The notes under the pieces: model-generated
The model's database searches: none
Seen by the model: the letters and a program-made list of their open reading frames with translations, nothing else
What the model was told of the DNA's origin: nothing
Shown: in pieces, positions 1-5,368 of the stretch
Numbering within the stretch: the stretch's first letter is position 1
Layout: every line of letters begins with the position of its first letter
NCBI GenBank assembly: GCA_009926645.1
Contig: RFOO01000090.1
Coordinates: 1 to 5,449 of the forward strand
From: a bacterium
Lineage (GTDB): Bacteria > Verrucomicrobiota > Verrucomicrobiia > Opitutales > UBA953
Length of the DNA: 5,449 nt
Reading direction: 5' to 3'
Position numbers and translations under genes: made by a program

Positions 1-8
1 TAACACAT

Positions 9-1217
9 TTATGTGTAAACTAGGGTTTCCTTGCCCTTGATAATCGTGACATGATTGGCCTGCTGTGGAAGCGTAGAAGCCTCGGTTTTCCCAATGATTT
101 TAGCTTCTAGGCCTAATGTATTTGCCAACTCTACGACCTCGCTGGCCTTGTCGGGGTTGGTGTAGATTTCTAAGCGGTGCCCCATATTATAAACCTGATG
201 CATTTCTTTTTCTGGGGTCCGGCTGACGCGGGCAATCTCAGCAAAGACGGGGGGTACTGTGAATAAGTTATCCTTAATAAAATGCACTCCAGTACCAAAG
301 CGACGACACTTTACCAAGCCTCCTCCAGAACAATGGATAATCCCTTTGATGGTGTCGGGATTAAATTCTTTGAGCAGACGAATCACGAACGGTGCGTAGG
401 TGCGCGTGGGGGAAAGCAAGGCTTGTCCGATCGTCATGCTCGACTTTGGCAGGGGTGAATCAAGACGATGTGGTCCGCAGTAAGCTAAATCTTCAGGCAT
501 CGCATGATCGTAGGTTTCAGGATATTTTTCTGCGTAGTATTTAGAGAGTAGCTCATGGCGTGCACTGGTTAGTCCATTTGAACCAATACCGCTATTCTTT
601 TGAGATTCATAACGACTTTGTCCGCTCGAGGAAATTCCAACGATAGCCAGACCTGGGATAATGCGTGAAGCATCGATGACGGAATGGCGTGGGAGAATCG
701 CAGTCGCGGTTGAATCCACCGTCAAGGTTGGGGTAAGGTCTCCGACATCTGCCGTTTCGCCTCCACCTGATTGAATGCCAAAGCCCTGATCACGTAACAT
801 GGCCAAGACCTCTTCCGTGCCTTCGATTAATTGCGCCAAAATCTCTCCAGGAATATTTTTTGCGTTACGATTAATCGTTGAAGATAAAATGACTCCTGAG
901 GTAACACCGACACAAAGAAGGTCATCGATGTTCATGACAATGCTGTCTTGGGCGATGCCTCGGAACACTTTTGCGTCACCTGTTTCTTTCCACCATAAAT
1001 AAGCGAGAAGAGCTTTGGTGCCAGAGCCATCGGAGTGGGTGACAACACCTTGGGCAGGATTGCCAGTCAAATAGTCAGGGGTAATTTTGCAGAAAGCGCC
1101 GGGGAAAATCCCGCGATCCAATTTATCGACCGCAGCGTGCACTTCGTCTTTCGAGGCTGAAACGCCTCGCGCAGCATACCGCTGAGAATCGGGGGATGGC
1201 TTGCTTTTGTGCGACAT
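9..1217 (-). CDS. purM: Phosphoribosylformylglycinamidine cyclo-ligase (AIR synthase)
   Basis: This cytoplasmic enzyme of de novo purine synthesis closes the imidazole ring: FGAM plus ATP gives AIR, ADP and phosphate. The 402-residue protein shows the family landmarks in order. HSDGSGTK at residues 61-68 is the ATP/substrate loop, and IDDL (97-100) corresponds to VNDL in E. coli. GGGETAD (151-157) is the GGETA signature, followed by SSSGQS (196-201) and SNGLTSAR (213-220). LLSPTRTYAPFV (267-278) and IHCSGGG (294-300) belong to the C-terminal half. It is longer than E. coli PurM (about 345 residues) and has YNMGHRLEIY (343-352) where E. coli has FNCGVGM. As I recall the family, this variant is typical of Bacteroidetes and relatives. 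The ATG at 1215-1217 is preceded by only a weak AAGAG. The gene is divergent from the membrane-protein gene at 1270. It looks complete, with stop TAA at 9-11. Confidence 0.95.
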   Translation of the reverse strand: MSHKSKPSPDSQRYAARGVSASKDEVHAAVDKLDRGIFPGAFCKITPDYLTGNPAQGVVTHSDGSGTKALLAYLWWKETGDAKVFRGIAQDSIVMNIDDLLCVGVTSGVILSSTINRNAKNIPGEILAQLIEGTEEVLAMLRDQGFGIQSGGGETADVGDLTPTLTVDSTATAILPRHSVIDASRIIPGLAIVGISSSGQSRYESQKNSGIGSNGLTSARHELLSKYYAEKYPETYDHAMPEDLAYCGPHRLDSPLPKSSMTIGQALLSPTRTYAPFVIRLLKEFNPDTIKGIIHCSGGGLVKCRRFGTGVHFIKDNLFTVPPVFAEIARVSRTPEKEMHQVYNMGHRLEIYTNPDKASEVVELANTLGLEAKIIGKTEASTLPQQANHVTIIKGKETLVYT

Positions 1218-1229
1218 AACTCTTGTTTA

Positions 1230-1257
1230 CTTATCCACTTCGTCTCTGGGGGGTCAA
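1230..1257 (-). promoter_or_regulatory. Possible sigma70-type promoter for purM
   Basis: On the minus strand, TTGACC (1252-1257) matches five of six -35 consensus bases. It is separated by 16 bases from GATAAG (1230-1235), which matches four of six -10 bases. Transcription would start near 1223 and leave a leader of only about five bases before the purM ATG, so the message would be almost leaderless. The position, in the 52-base divergent gap, is right. The match is short and could be chance. Confidence 0.35.
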
Positions 1258-1269
1258 CGCACATCTCTC

Positions 1270-1713
1270 GTGAATTCAATAACCAATCAGCCACCACGTT
1301 CTTTTCTTCGCCCAATCACTTGGGTCATCGCCTTTGGGGGTTTACTTCTTCTTTTTCTTCAACCTTGGGCACCCAGGAATCCGGCCCTAGATGAATTGAA
1401 AGAACAATGGACAATCGCCCATCGCACGAGAAACCTGACGGCGATGGAGGCACTCTTTCATGGGGATAACATGGATGATGCGACGCGCTCCCGTTGGCGC
1501 ACGGTAATCCTTCAGGAGTTTGATTTACGTTTACGCTCGGTGAAAATGAAATCTCTTCCTGACGAGGTGACATCAGCACCTCAGGCAGAGGCAGGCTTTA
1601 CCCCTGTTGCGCAAATGACGGTTTATTACGATGACCCCAATCGCTTTACGGTAACCTACCTCATCGGTAAAAACCCCTCAGGAGTTCATCGAATTCTTTT
1701 ATTTAACCCATAA
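1270..1713 (+). CDS. Small single-pass membrane protein of unknown function
   Basis: I do not recognise this protein. From GTG at 1270 it is 147 residues long. A short, basic, proline-containing N-terminus (1-15) is followed by a hydrophobic segment at about 16-31 (WVIAFGGLLLLFL). That segment is best read as an N-terminal membrane anchor with the rest outside the cytoplasm. Next comes a helix-like stretch (about 39-65, with a W..A pattern), then two segments that look like beta strands (about 111-121 and 126-146). This helix-then-sheet order is loosely like NTF2/SnoaL-fold domains, but no diagnostic residue supports that. It has no cysteines. The frame opens further upstream (TTG at 1201 or 1207), which would overlap purM. 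GTG at 1270 is preferred because it avoids the overlap and sits just before the anchor; no ribosome binding site decides it. The ferredoxin gene follows 53 bases downstream and is probably co-transcribed. Confidence 0.7.
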   Translation: MNSITNQPPRSFLRPITWVIAFGGLLLLFLQPWAPRNPALDELKEQWTIAHRTRNLTAMEALFHGDNMDDATRSRWRTVILQEFDLRLRSVKMKSLPDEVTSAPQAEAGFTPVAQMTVYYDDPNRFTVTYLIGKNPSGVHRILLFNP

Positions 1714-1766
1714 TCTTTGACGGATTCTTGACACTCGCCAGCCACTGTTCAGTTTCACTTTCTCTC

Positions 1767-2003
1767 ATGGCTGATAAAAACGATAAACGTCCCGAGAATG
1801 TCCCGGGCAAATTTTACGTCGACTCACAGTGCATCGATTGTGATCTCTGTCGCGAAACCGCACCCGCTTTCTTCGCTCGCTTTGATGATGGGGGTTATTC
1901 TTATGTCTTCAAGCAACCCGAGAGCCAAGAAGACATCGATAAATGTATGGAAGCCCTAGAGGGTTGTCCCGTTGATGCGATTGGTAAAGATGGTGATAGC
2001 TAA
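1767..2003 (+). CDS. Single-cluster [4Fe-4S] ferredoxin
   Basis: This is a small cytoplasmic electron carrier of 78 residues. The ligand pattern is C-x2-C-x2-C at Cys22, Cys25 and Cys28 (CIDCDLCRETAP) plus Cys67 in GCPVDAI (66-72). This is the standard arrangement for one [4Fe-4S] cluster, as in Bacillus-type and Fer4_13/Fer4_15-type ferredoxins. The lone extra Cys60 has no partner near Cys28, so the structural disulfide of Pyrococcus or Desulfovibrio ferredoxins is not expected. The protein is acidic outside its charged N-terminus, as usual for ferredoxins. ATG at 1767 is chosen because MADKNDKRPE begins a sensible hydrophilic N-terminus. The TTG at 1728 would add an unlikely 13-residue Ser-rich leader. 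There is no Shine-Dalgarno sequence. The gene ends 22 bases before a strong terminator. Its redox partner cannot be told from the neighbours. Confidence 0.9.
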   Translation: MADKNDKRPENVPGKFYVDSQCIDCDLCRETAPAFFARFDDGGYSYVFKQPESQEDIDKCMEALEGCPVDAIGKDGDS

Positions 2004-2025
2004 ATTTTTCTTATCCCACAAAGAG

Positions 2026-2052
2026 CCCCGCCTAGCGGGGTTTTTTATTTTT
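2026..2052 (+). terminator. Intrinsic terminator after the ferredoxin gene
   Basis: A perfect six-base-pair GC stem, CCCCGC (2026-2031) with GCGGGG (2035-2040), closes a three-base loop. It is followed directly by TTTTTTATTTTT (2041-2052). There is no matching T-run for the minus strand, so it acts rightward. It separates the membrane-protein/ferredoxin pair from osmC and implies that osmC has its own promoter in 2053-2094. I could not pick that promoter convincingly: TTAGAT at 2068-2073 is a weak -10 candidate without a good -35. Confidence 0.93.
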
Positions 2053-2094
2053 AGTTACACTCGACCCTTAGATGAAAGAGTTTAGCCTGAAACA

Positions 2095-2505
2095 ATGAGC
2101 GTTAAGATATCTTGTGACTATTTGGGCGATTTACGTGTGCGTGCGATTCACGGGCCTTCGGGTACGGAGTTAATCACCGATGCACCCGTTGATAATCAAG
2201 GCCAAGGCCGATCATTCTCTCCGACGGATTTAGCGGCGACAGCGATGGCCACCTGCGTCATCACCATCATAGGCATTCATGCACGCCAAATGAATGTGGA
2301 TTTAAAAGGGATGAAGGTGGAAGTGGAAAAACACATGAGCACCACTCCCCCTCGACGCATCGCTCGAATGGATTTAGTCATTACCATGCCATGGGGAATT
2401 AAAGAAGAATATCGCTCGCGCTTGATGCGTGCCGCTGAGGCCTGCCCGGTTAAGCAGTCTTTTCGCGAGGACACGGTCATTGAGTGCCGCTGGATTTGGG
2501 CATAA
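2095..2505 (+). CDS. OsmC family protein (thiol peroxidase-like)
   Basis: OsmC/Ohr proteins are cytoplasmic homodimers that reduce organic hydroperoxides with a pair of cysteines; some members of this family have no proven activity. The 136-residue protein has the right length and both family cysteines. Cys54 lies in the central helix after SPTDL (42-46; compare SPxExxxxAxxxC), and Cys117 lies in EACPVKQSF (115-123). The N-terminal beta part (about 1-37), the long central helix (43-66) and the following strands (69-98) fit the fold. It looks closer to the general OsmC/YhfA-like branch than to classical Ohr, so the substrate is not predicted. ATG at 2095 has no Shine-Dalgarno sequence upstream. 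It converges with slyD, and their stop codons are 42 bases apart. Confidence 0.9.
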   Translation: MSVKISCDYLGDLRVRAIHGPSGTELITDAPVDNQGQGRSFSPTDLAATAMATCVITIIGIHARQMNVDLKGMKVEVEKHMSTTPPRRIARMDLVITMPWGIKEEYRSRLMRAAEACPVKQSFREDTVIECRWIWA

Positions 2506-2527
2506 AAAATGCGGCTAGAGCCGCATT
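2504..2527 (-). terminator. Intrinsic terminator for slyD (leftward)
   Basis: An eight-base-pair stem, AATGCGGC (2508-2515) with GCCGCATT (2520-2527), closes a TAGA loop (2516-2519). Read on the minus strand it is followed by six T residues (complement of 2504-2509), so it terminates leftward transcription of slyD. Rightward it is followed by GAATAG rather than T residues, so it should be poor for osmC, although the hairpin itself may stabilise the osmC message end. The T-run overlaps the last bases of the osmC stop codon. Confidence 0.85.
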
Positions 2528-2547
2528 GAATAGAATTCTGATTTTAA

Positions 2548-3153
2548 TCAGTGACTGCAGCCACAGCCACCTTGGCCACAGTTGCCTTCTTTTTTCGGGC
2601 TAGATTCTTCCGTACTACAGCAACTTTCAGAAGATGATTCTTGGTCGGAGCATCCGCAGCCTCCGCCCCCGCCCCCGCCACAGCAACCACCAGCTTGGTG
2701 GGGATGGCCGTGAGCGATTTCTGTGAGTTCAGCTGGGCGAACAGCGACAACTTTTATATCAAAGTAGAGAGTTTTGCCAGCGAGCTCGTGATTGCCGTCG
2801 AGTACGACCTCTTTGTCGTCGACATGGCGAATCACTAAAACGCGCATACCGATATTGGTTTCAGCGTGAAAACGCATGCCGACTTCAACTTTGTTGCCAC
2901 CAAAGCGATCGAGGGGGACGCGCTGGATGAGTTTTTCGTTATACTCACCATAGCCGAGTGCGGGAGGCACGACGACGGACTTGGCATCGCCTGCAACAAG
3001 CCCTTCGATGCCTTGCTCCAACCCAGGGATGATGTTTTTGGCCCCATGCAGATATTCCATCGGACCAATCCCTTGAGAGGTGTCTAGGACATTCCCTTTT
3101 TCATCTTTTAAGATGTAATCAATGCTGACTACTGTTTCATGAGCGACGCGCAT
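2548..3153 (-). CDS. slyD: SlyD-type FKBP peptidyl-prolyl cis-trans isomerase and metallochaperone
   Basis: SlyD catalyses prolyl isomerisation, chaperones folding, and in enterobacteria supplies nickel to hydrogenase maturation. The 201-residue protein matches the family from end to end. The N-terminal FKBP part has MEYLHG (32-37) and IIPGLEQGIEG (41-51). The insert-in-flap domain follows (about 70-125), with GYGEYNEKLIQRVP (67-80), VGMRFHAET (91-99) and LDGNHELAGKTLYFDI (118-133). The FKBP part then resumes through VVAVRPAELTE, and AHGHPH (147-152) starts a metal-binding tail. The tail (about 153-201) has nine Cys (157, 158, 166, 168, 178, 179, 192, 197, 199) and ends in GGCGCSH, close to the GGCGCH end of E. 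coli SlyD. It lies 81 bases downstream of rmuC in the same direction and may be in its transcript. No Shine-Dalgarno sequence precedes ATG at 3151-3153. Confidence 0.95.
   Translation of the reverse strand: MRVAHETVVSIDYILKDEKGNVLDTSQGIGPMEYLHGAKNIIPGLEQGIEGLVAGDAKSVVVPPALGYGEYNEKLIQRVPLDRFGGNKVEVGMRFHAETNIGMRVLVIRHVDDKEVVLDGNHELAGKTLYFDIKVVAVRPAELTEIAHGHPHQAGGCCGGGGGGGCGCSDQESSSESCCSTEESSPKKEGNCGQGGCGCSH
2551..2691 (-). other. Cys/Gly-rich metal-binding tail of SlyD (low-complexity DNA)
   Basis: This is the coding segment for SlyD residues 155-201. It includes seven consecutive glycines (159-165, at 2659-2679) flanked by Cys157-Cys158 and Cys166-x-Cys168. A Ser/Glu-rich spacer holds Cys178-Cys179, and a final cluster holds Cys192, Cys197 and Cys199. 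Histidine is nearly absent after residue 152 (only the last residue, 201), whereas E. coli SlyD has a His-rich tail. The cysteines point to soft-metal binding. The glycine run is written in alternating GGC/GGG codons and is a possible site for length slippage. Confidence 0.85.
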
Positions 3154-3175
3154 GTTTTTAAGTTAGTATGAAAAG

Positions 3176-3187
3176 TTGCCGAGGCAA
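3176..3187. repeat. Short inverted repeat upstream of slyD
   Basis: TTGCC (3176-3180) and GGCAA (3183-3187) form a perfect five-base inverted repeat around GA. It lies 23 bases before the slyD start in the rmuC-slyD gap. It could be a small operator or a weak hairpin in the transcript. No T-run follows it, so it is not a terminator. At this length chance is quite possible. Confidence 0.3.
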
Positions 3188-3234
3188 GGAGAACTCAGCT
3201 TTAGATTAATGAGAAATTATTTATAAACGATGGG

Positions 3235-4593
3235 TTATTCTGTTGACCCTTCCAGTCGTCGCAGGTCGTTGCCGACTTGAGGAATCGACTCAAATTCGTC
3301 ACGGCTATTGGTCCCGCCTAATTCACGCAAACGCTCACCCTGCGGACGAACGCGTCCTTCGTAACTGCCGATAGCGAGGTTAAAACTTTCTACGGCTGAG
3401 TTTAGTCCTTTGCGCACTTTGCCGAAATGTTCGACGAATTTGGTAACGCGATCATAAAGCTCCGTTGCTTCGCGGGCGATGCGGTCAGCATTCTCAGCTT
3501 GCTGATGTTGCTGCCACGTTAAGTTAATCGCACTGAGGAAGCCGATGAGGGTGGCGGGAGTGGCAAGCAGGATACCAATTTTTCCCGCTTCTAAAATCAA
3601 TTCATTATCGCCTTCGAGGGCTGTGCTTAAAAGAGATTCGGCTGGGAGAAAGAGGACGACGCGATCAAAAGGCTTTAGCCCTGTTTTTTCGATAGCCTGT
3701 GGATAGTTTTTAGCGGCGAGATCGCGAATCGTTTTGGATAATTTGGCGGCGTGGGCTTTGACAAGGTCGCGTCGGTTGGGGGCGTTTTGTTCAGCAATTG
3801 CGACATCGAAGTCGGGCACTTTGGCGTCGATAATAATTCCACGATTGCCAGGCAGTTTAACAATTAAATCGGGACGCGATTCATCTTGCGAAACTTGTTC
3901 ATTAAAATCGCAATGTGGACTAAGGCCTGCGGCTTCAACGACTCGGCGTAGGGTTTGTTCTCCCCATTTGCCTCGATGTTGAGATGACTTTAGCACTGCG
4001 GTAAAGTCATTGGTGCTAGAGGCTAAGACAGAAGTCGTTTCGGAAATTTTTTCCATCTGGGCCCGCACCTGAGTGAGTGCAGCGTCCTGCCCTTGCAGGC
4101 TCTGCTGCATCGTGTTTCGATAGCTTTCTAGTGCGGTACTAATTTTTTCAATTAAGGGAGCGACATTGGTTGCCACTTCTTTCGTTACGTCGGGAGCCAT
4201 GCCACGGAGCACATCGGTGCTCATTTTTGCAAAGGCCGTTTTTAATTCAGTTAAATCTCTGTTATAGCGTGTGGCCGCAGCATCGAGTGTCGTTTTGCTA
4301 TCCTCGCGTAGTCGGGCAAGTTCCTCCGCATGTTTGACTTGTTCTTGAGCTAATTGAGCCAAAGCTGCCTCTTTTGCGGCTTCGGCACCAGCAGCGCTTT
4401 GTAAGGCGCTGGTTTTCAGTTGGGCTTCTTGTTGAGCCTGTTTTTGTGTTTGGGCTAGTTGGACGCGGAGGTCGTTGATGAGTAGATTCTGTGCATCGCT
4501 TCCGGTGGACGCAGAATTTTTGCTGGAAAGGATGATAAGGTAAACAATCGCCGCCGTGAGGACAAAAAGTCCAATGGTAATGATATACTCCAT
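3235..4593 (-). CDS. rmuC: DNA recombination protein RmuC
   Basis: RmuC is a conserved protein that limits recombination at inverted repeats and is predicted to be a nuclease of the PD-(D/E)xK fold. The 452-residue protein has the family architecture. An N-terminal membrane anchor (about 3-22, ITIGLFVLTAAIVYLIIL) is followed by a long Ala/Gln/Glu/Lys-rich coiled coil (about 35-125). A second helical segment (about 135-200) leads into the conserved RmuC domain (about 203-430). Hallmarks are SSQHRGKWGEQTLRRVVEAAG (203-223), RPDLIVKLP (240-248) and IIIDAKVP (253-260). Asp242, Asp256 and Lys258 are the likely catalytic PD...DxK residues. FLPAESLLSTAL (315-326) and ILLATPATLIGFLSAI (341-356) also match the family. 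The start at 4593 is fixed by the anchor directly after it; there is no Shine-Dalgarno sequence. The gene lies 48 bases after the unknown gene ending at 4642 and probably shares its transcript. Confidence 0.95.
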   Translation of the reverse strand: MEYIITIGLFVLTAAIVYLIILSSKNSASTGSDAQNLLINDLRVQLAQTQKQAQQEAQLKTSALQSAAGAEAAKEAALAQLAQEQVKHAEELARLREDSKTTLDAAATRYNRDLTELKTAFAKMSTDVLRGMAPDVTKEVATNVAPLIEKISTALESYRNTMQQSLQGQDAALTQVRAQMEKISETTSVLASSTNDFTAVLKSSQHRGKWGEQTLRRVVEAAGLSPHCDFNEQVSQDESRPDLIVKLPGNRGIIIDAKVPDFDVAIAEQNAPNRRDLVKAHAAKLSKTIRDLAAKNYPQAIEKTGLKPFDRVVLFLPAESLLSTALEGDNELILEAGKIGILLATPATLIGFLSAINLTWQQHQQAENADRIAREATELYDRVTKFVEHFGKVRKGLNSAVESFNLAIGSYEGRVRPQGERLRELGGTNSRDEFESIPQVGNDLRRLEGSTE

Positions 4594-4622
4594 GAGTTTA
4601 TTTTAAAATTATTTAAAGGATA

Positions 4623-4652
4623 CACTCTCAGAGTGCAACCCTCAGCGAGGGT
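4623..4652. repeat. Two adjacent small hairpins at the end of the 176-residue gene
   Basis: CACTC (4623-4627) pairs with GAGTG (4631-4635) around TCA. Two bases further, ACCCTC (4638-4643) pairs with GAGGGT (4647-4652) around AGC. The second hairpin contains the stop codon of the upstream gene (complement of 4642-4644). Read leftward, an AT-rich stretch follows, but there is no clean T-run, so this is not a standard terminator. It could stabilise or process the message between the unknown gene and rmuC. The role is an inference. Confidence 0.5.
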
Positions 4653-5172
4653 CGGACTCAATCGCGATTGAATTCCCTATTAACCAAGCTGCTTCATAAG
4701 CGGCAACATAGTCAGGGGATGACCAACTTGGCGCAATCGCCTCACTGCCTAGTCCATCTAAAAATCCGTAGCGTATGCCATGGGCGAGGCGCCGACGTTT
4801 AGGGTTCATCCGTTTGGCAATCCATTCGTCGACTTCGGTCGAGGTGGCATCAACTTCATTGGATCGAATTGAGCGGCCTACCTGCCAAGCTACGAGGCTG
4901 GCGTGTGCCAAGTCAGAGGTCGCTCTACCTGAGGGTAATTGGGGGCTTTCCCCGTTTCGTCCTGCATTAATTTTCTCTTTGATGTTTAACATCAAAGCCA
5001 CTCGCCAGCGCTCCTCTACGGAGAGAAGCCCAAAGTCGAAATCGGGATCATCGGCCGCTGAATCTTTGAGTTCTCTGCGGGCGTAGTCGCGCCATCTTTC
5101 CAACCAGGCCCCCCATTCGATGGATCCGCGGACGGGTGGCTTGCCGAGCCATTCAGGAATATCTTCACGCAT
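4642..5172 (-). CDS. Hypothetical protein, 176 residues, soluble, helix-rich
   Basis: I do not recognise this protein. It has no signal peptide, no long hydrophobic segment and no cysteines. The N-terminal part is Trp-rich (Trp8, 20, 23, 27), charged and apparently helical (about 18-36), followed by an acidic patch (40-47). A conserved-looking helix SVEERWRVALMLNIKEKI spans 51-68. Two later helices resemble each other: AWQVGRSI (95-102) and AWLIGNSI (162-169), each with the pattern A-W-x-x-G-x-S-I. Between them lie a basic stretch (KRRR, 125-128) and the GIRYGFLDGLG segment (132-142). This looks like a duplicated helical unit. ATG at 5170-5172 is the first start in the frame, with no strong ribosome binding site. 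It is the first gene of the leftward block with rmuC 48 bases downstream, which might link it to rmuC, but its function is unknown. Confidence 0.75.
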   Translation of the reverse strand: MREDIPEWLGKPPVRGSIEWGAWLERWRDYARRELKDSAADDPDFDFGLLSVEERWRVALMLNIKEKINAGRNGESPQLPSGRATSDLAHASLVAWQVGRSIRSNEVDATSTEVDEWIAKRMNPKRRRLAHGIRYGFLDGLGSEAIAPSWSSPDYVAAYEAAWLIGNSIAIESDPR

Positions 5173-5224
5173 CGTTGAATCTCTGTGAATTGAGAGCCAT
5201 TTTGGGTTTTGTGCAAGATAAAAG

Positions 5225-5240
5225 GTGAAAATTTGTTCAC
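5225..5240. promoter_or_regulatory. Dyad that may be an operator upstream of the hypothetical gene
   Basis: GTGAA (5225-5229) and TTCAC (5236-5240) form a perfect inverted repeat with a six-base spacer (AAATTT-like, AT-rich). It would lie just downstream of the transcription start predicted from the candidate promoter at 5252-5279. That is a natural place for a repressor. The five-base arms are short, and no known regulator consensus is claimed. Confidence 0.3.
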
Positions 5241-5251
5241 TATTTACTGAG

Positions 5252-5279
5252 ATTACTCCCTCCCGTGGAATCCTGTAAA
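5252..5279 (-). promoter_or_regulatory. Possible promoter of the hypothetical gene-rmuC-slyD block
   Basis: On the minus strand, TTTACA (5274-5279) matches five of six -35 bases. It is 16 bases from AGTAAT (5252-5257), which matches four of six -10 bases. Transcription would begin near 5245, giving a leader of roughly 70 bases before the ATG at 5172. The match is moderate; the position ahead of the first gene of the block supports it. Confidence 0.35.
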
Positions 5280-5368
5280 CTATCTGGATAAATGGGTCGT
5301 CATTCCCTATGTTTTATTTCCCCTGGTCACCGTGCCAAATTGCCCACGCGAGCACTAAATTAATTACC

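Larger units (their letters stand above)
5173..5368. other. 196-base gap between the tRNA and the hypothetical gene
   Basis: No gene is visible here on either strand. The left part (5173-5280) holds the likely control region of the leftward gene at 5172, including a candidate promoter and a dyad. The right part (5281-5368) follows the tRNA 3' end. I found no convincing terminator there: the potential hairpins in it are short and have no T-run. No attachment-site repeat of the tRNA end was seen within the window. Confidence 0.6.

Noticed and set aside
3..16. ACACAT/ATGTGT inverted repeat at the purM stop codon.
   Set aside because: The stem is AT-rich and six pairs long with a two-base loop, and any T-run would lie outside the window, so a terminator cannot be supported.
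1728..1733. TTGACA, a perfect -35 box just upstream of the ferredoxin gene.
   Set aside because: No acceptable -10 element lies 15-19 bases downstream (the region around 1749-1757 reads TCAGTTTCA), so I do not call a promoter.
1728..1766. TTG at 1728 as an upstream start for the ferredoxin.
   Set aside because: It would add a 13-residue Ser/hydrophobic leader unlike ferredoxin N-termini. ATG at 1767 gives a normal length.
2538..2551. CTGATT/AATCAG inverted repeat at the slyD stop.
   Set aside because: The two-base loop is too tight and the stem is AT-rich. The neighbouring stem at 2508-2527 explains termination.
2641..2838. Ala-rich open frame on the plus strand opposite slyD.
   Set aside because: It is a shadow of the glycine/cysteine-rich slyD tail, with biased composition and no family features.
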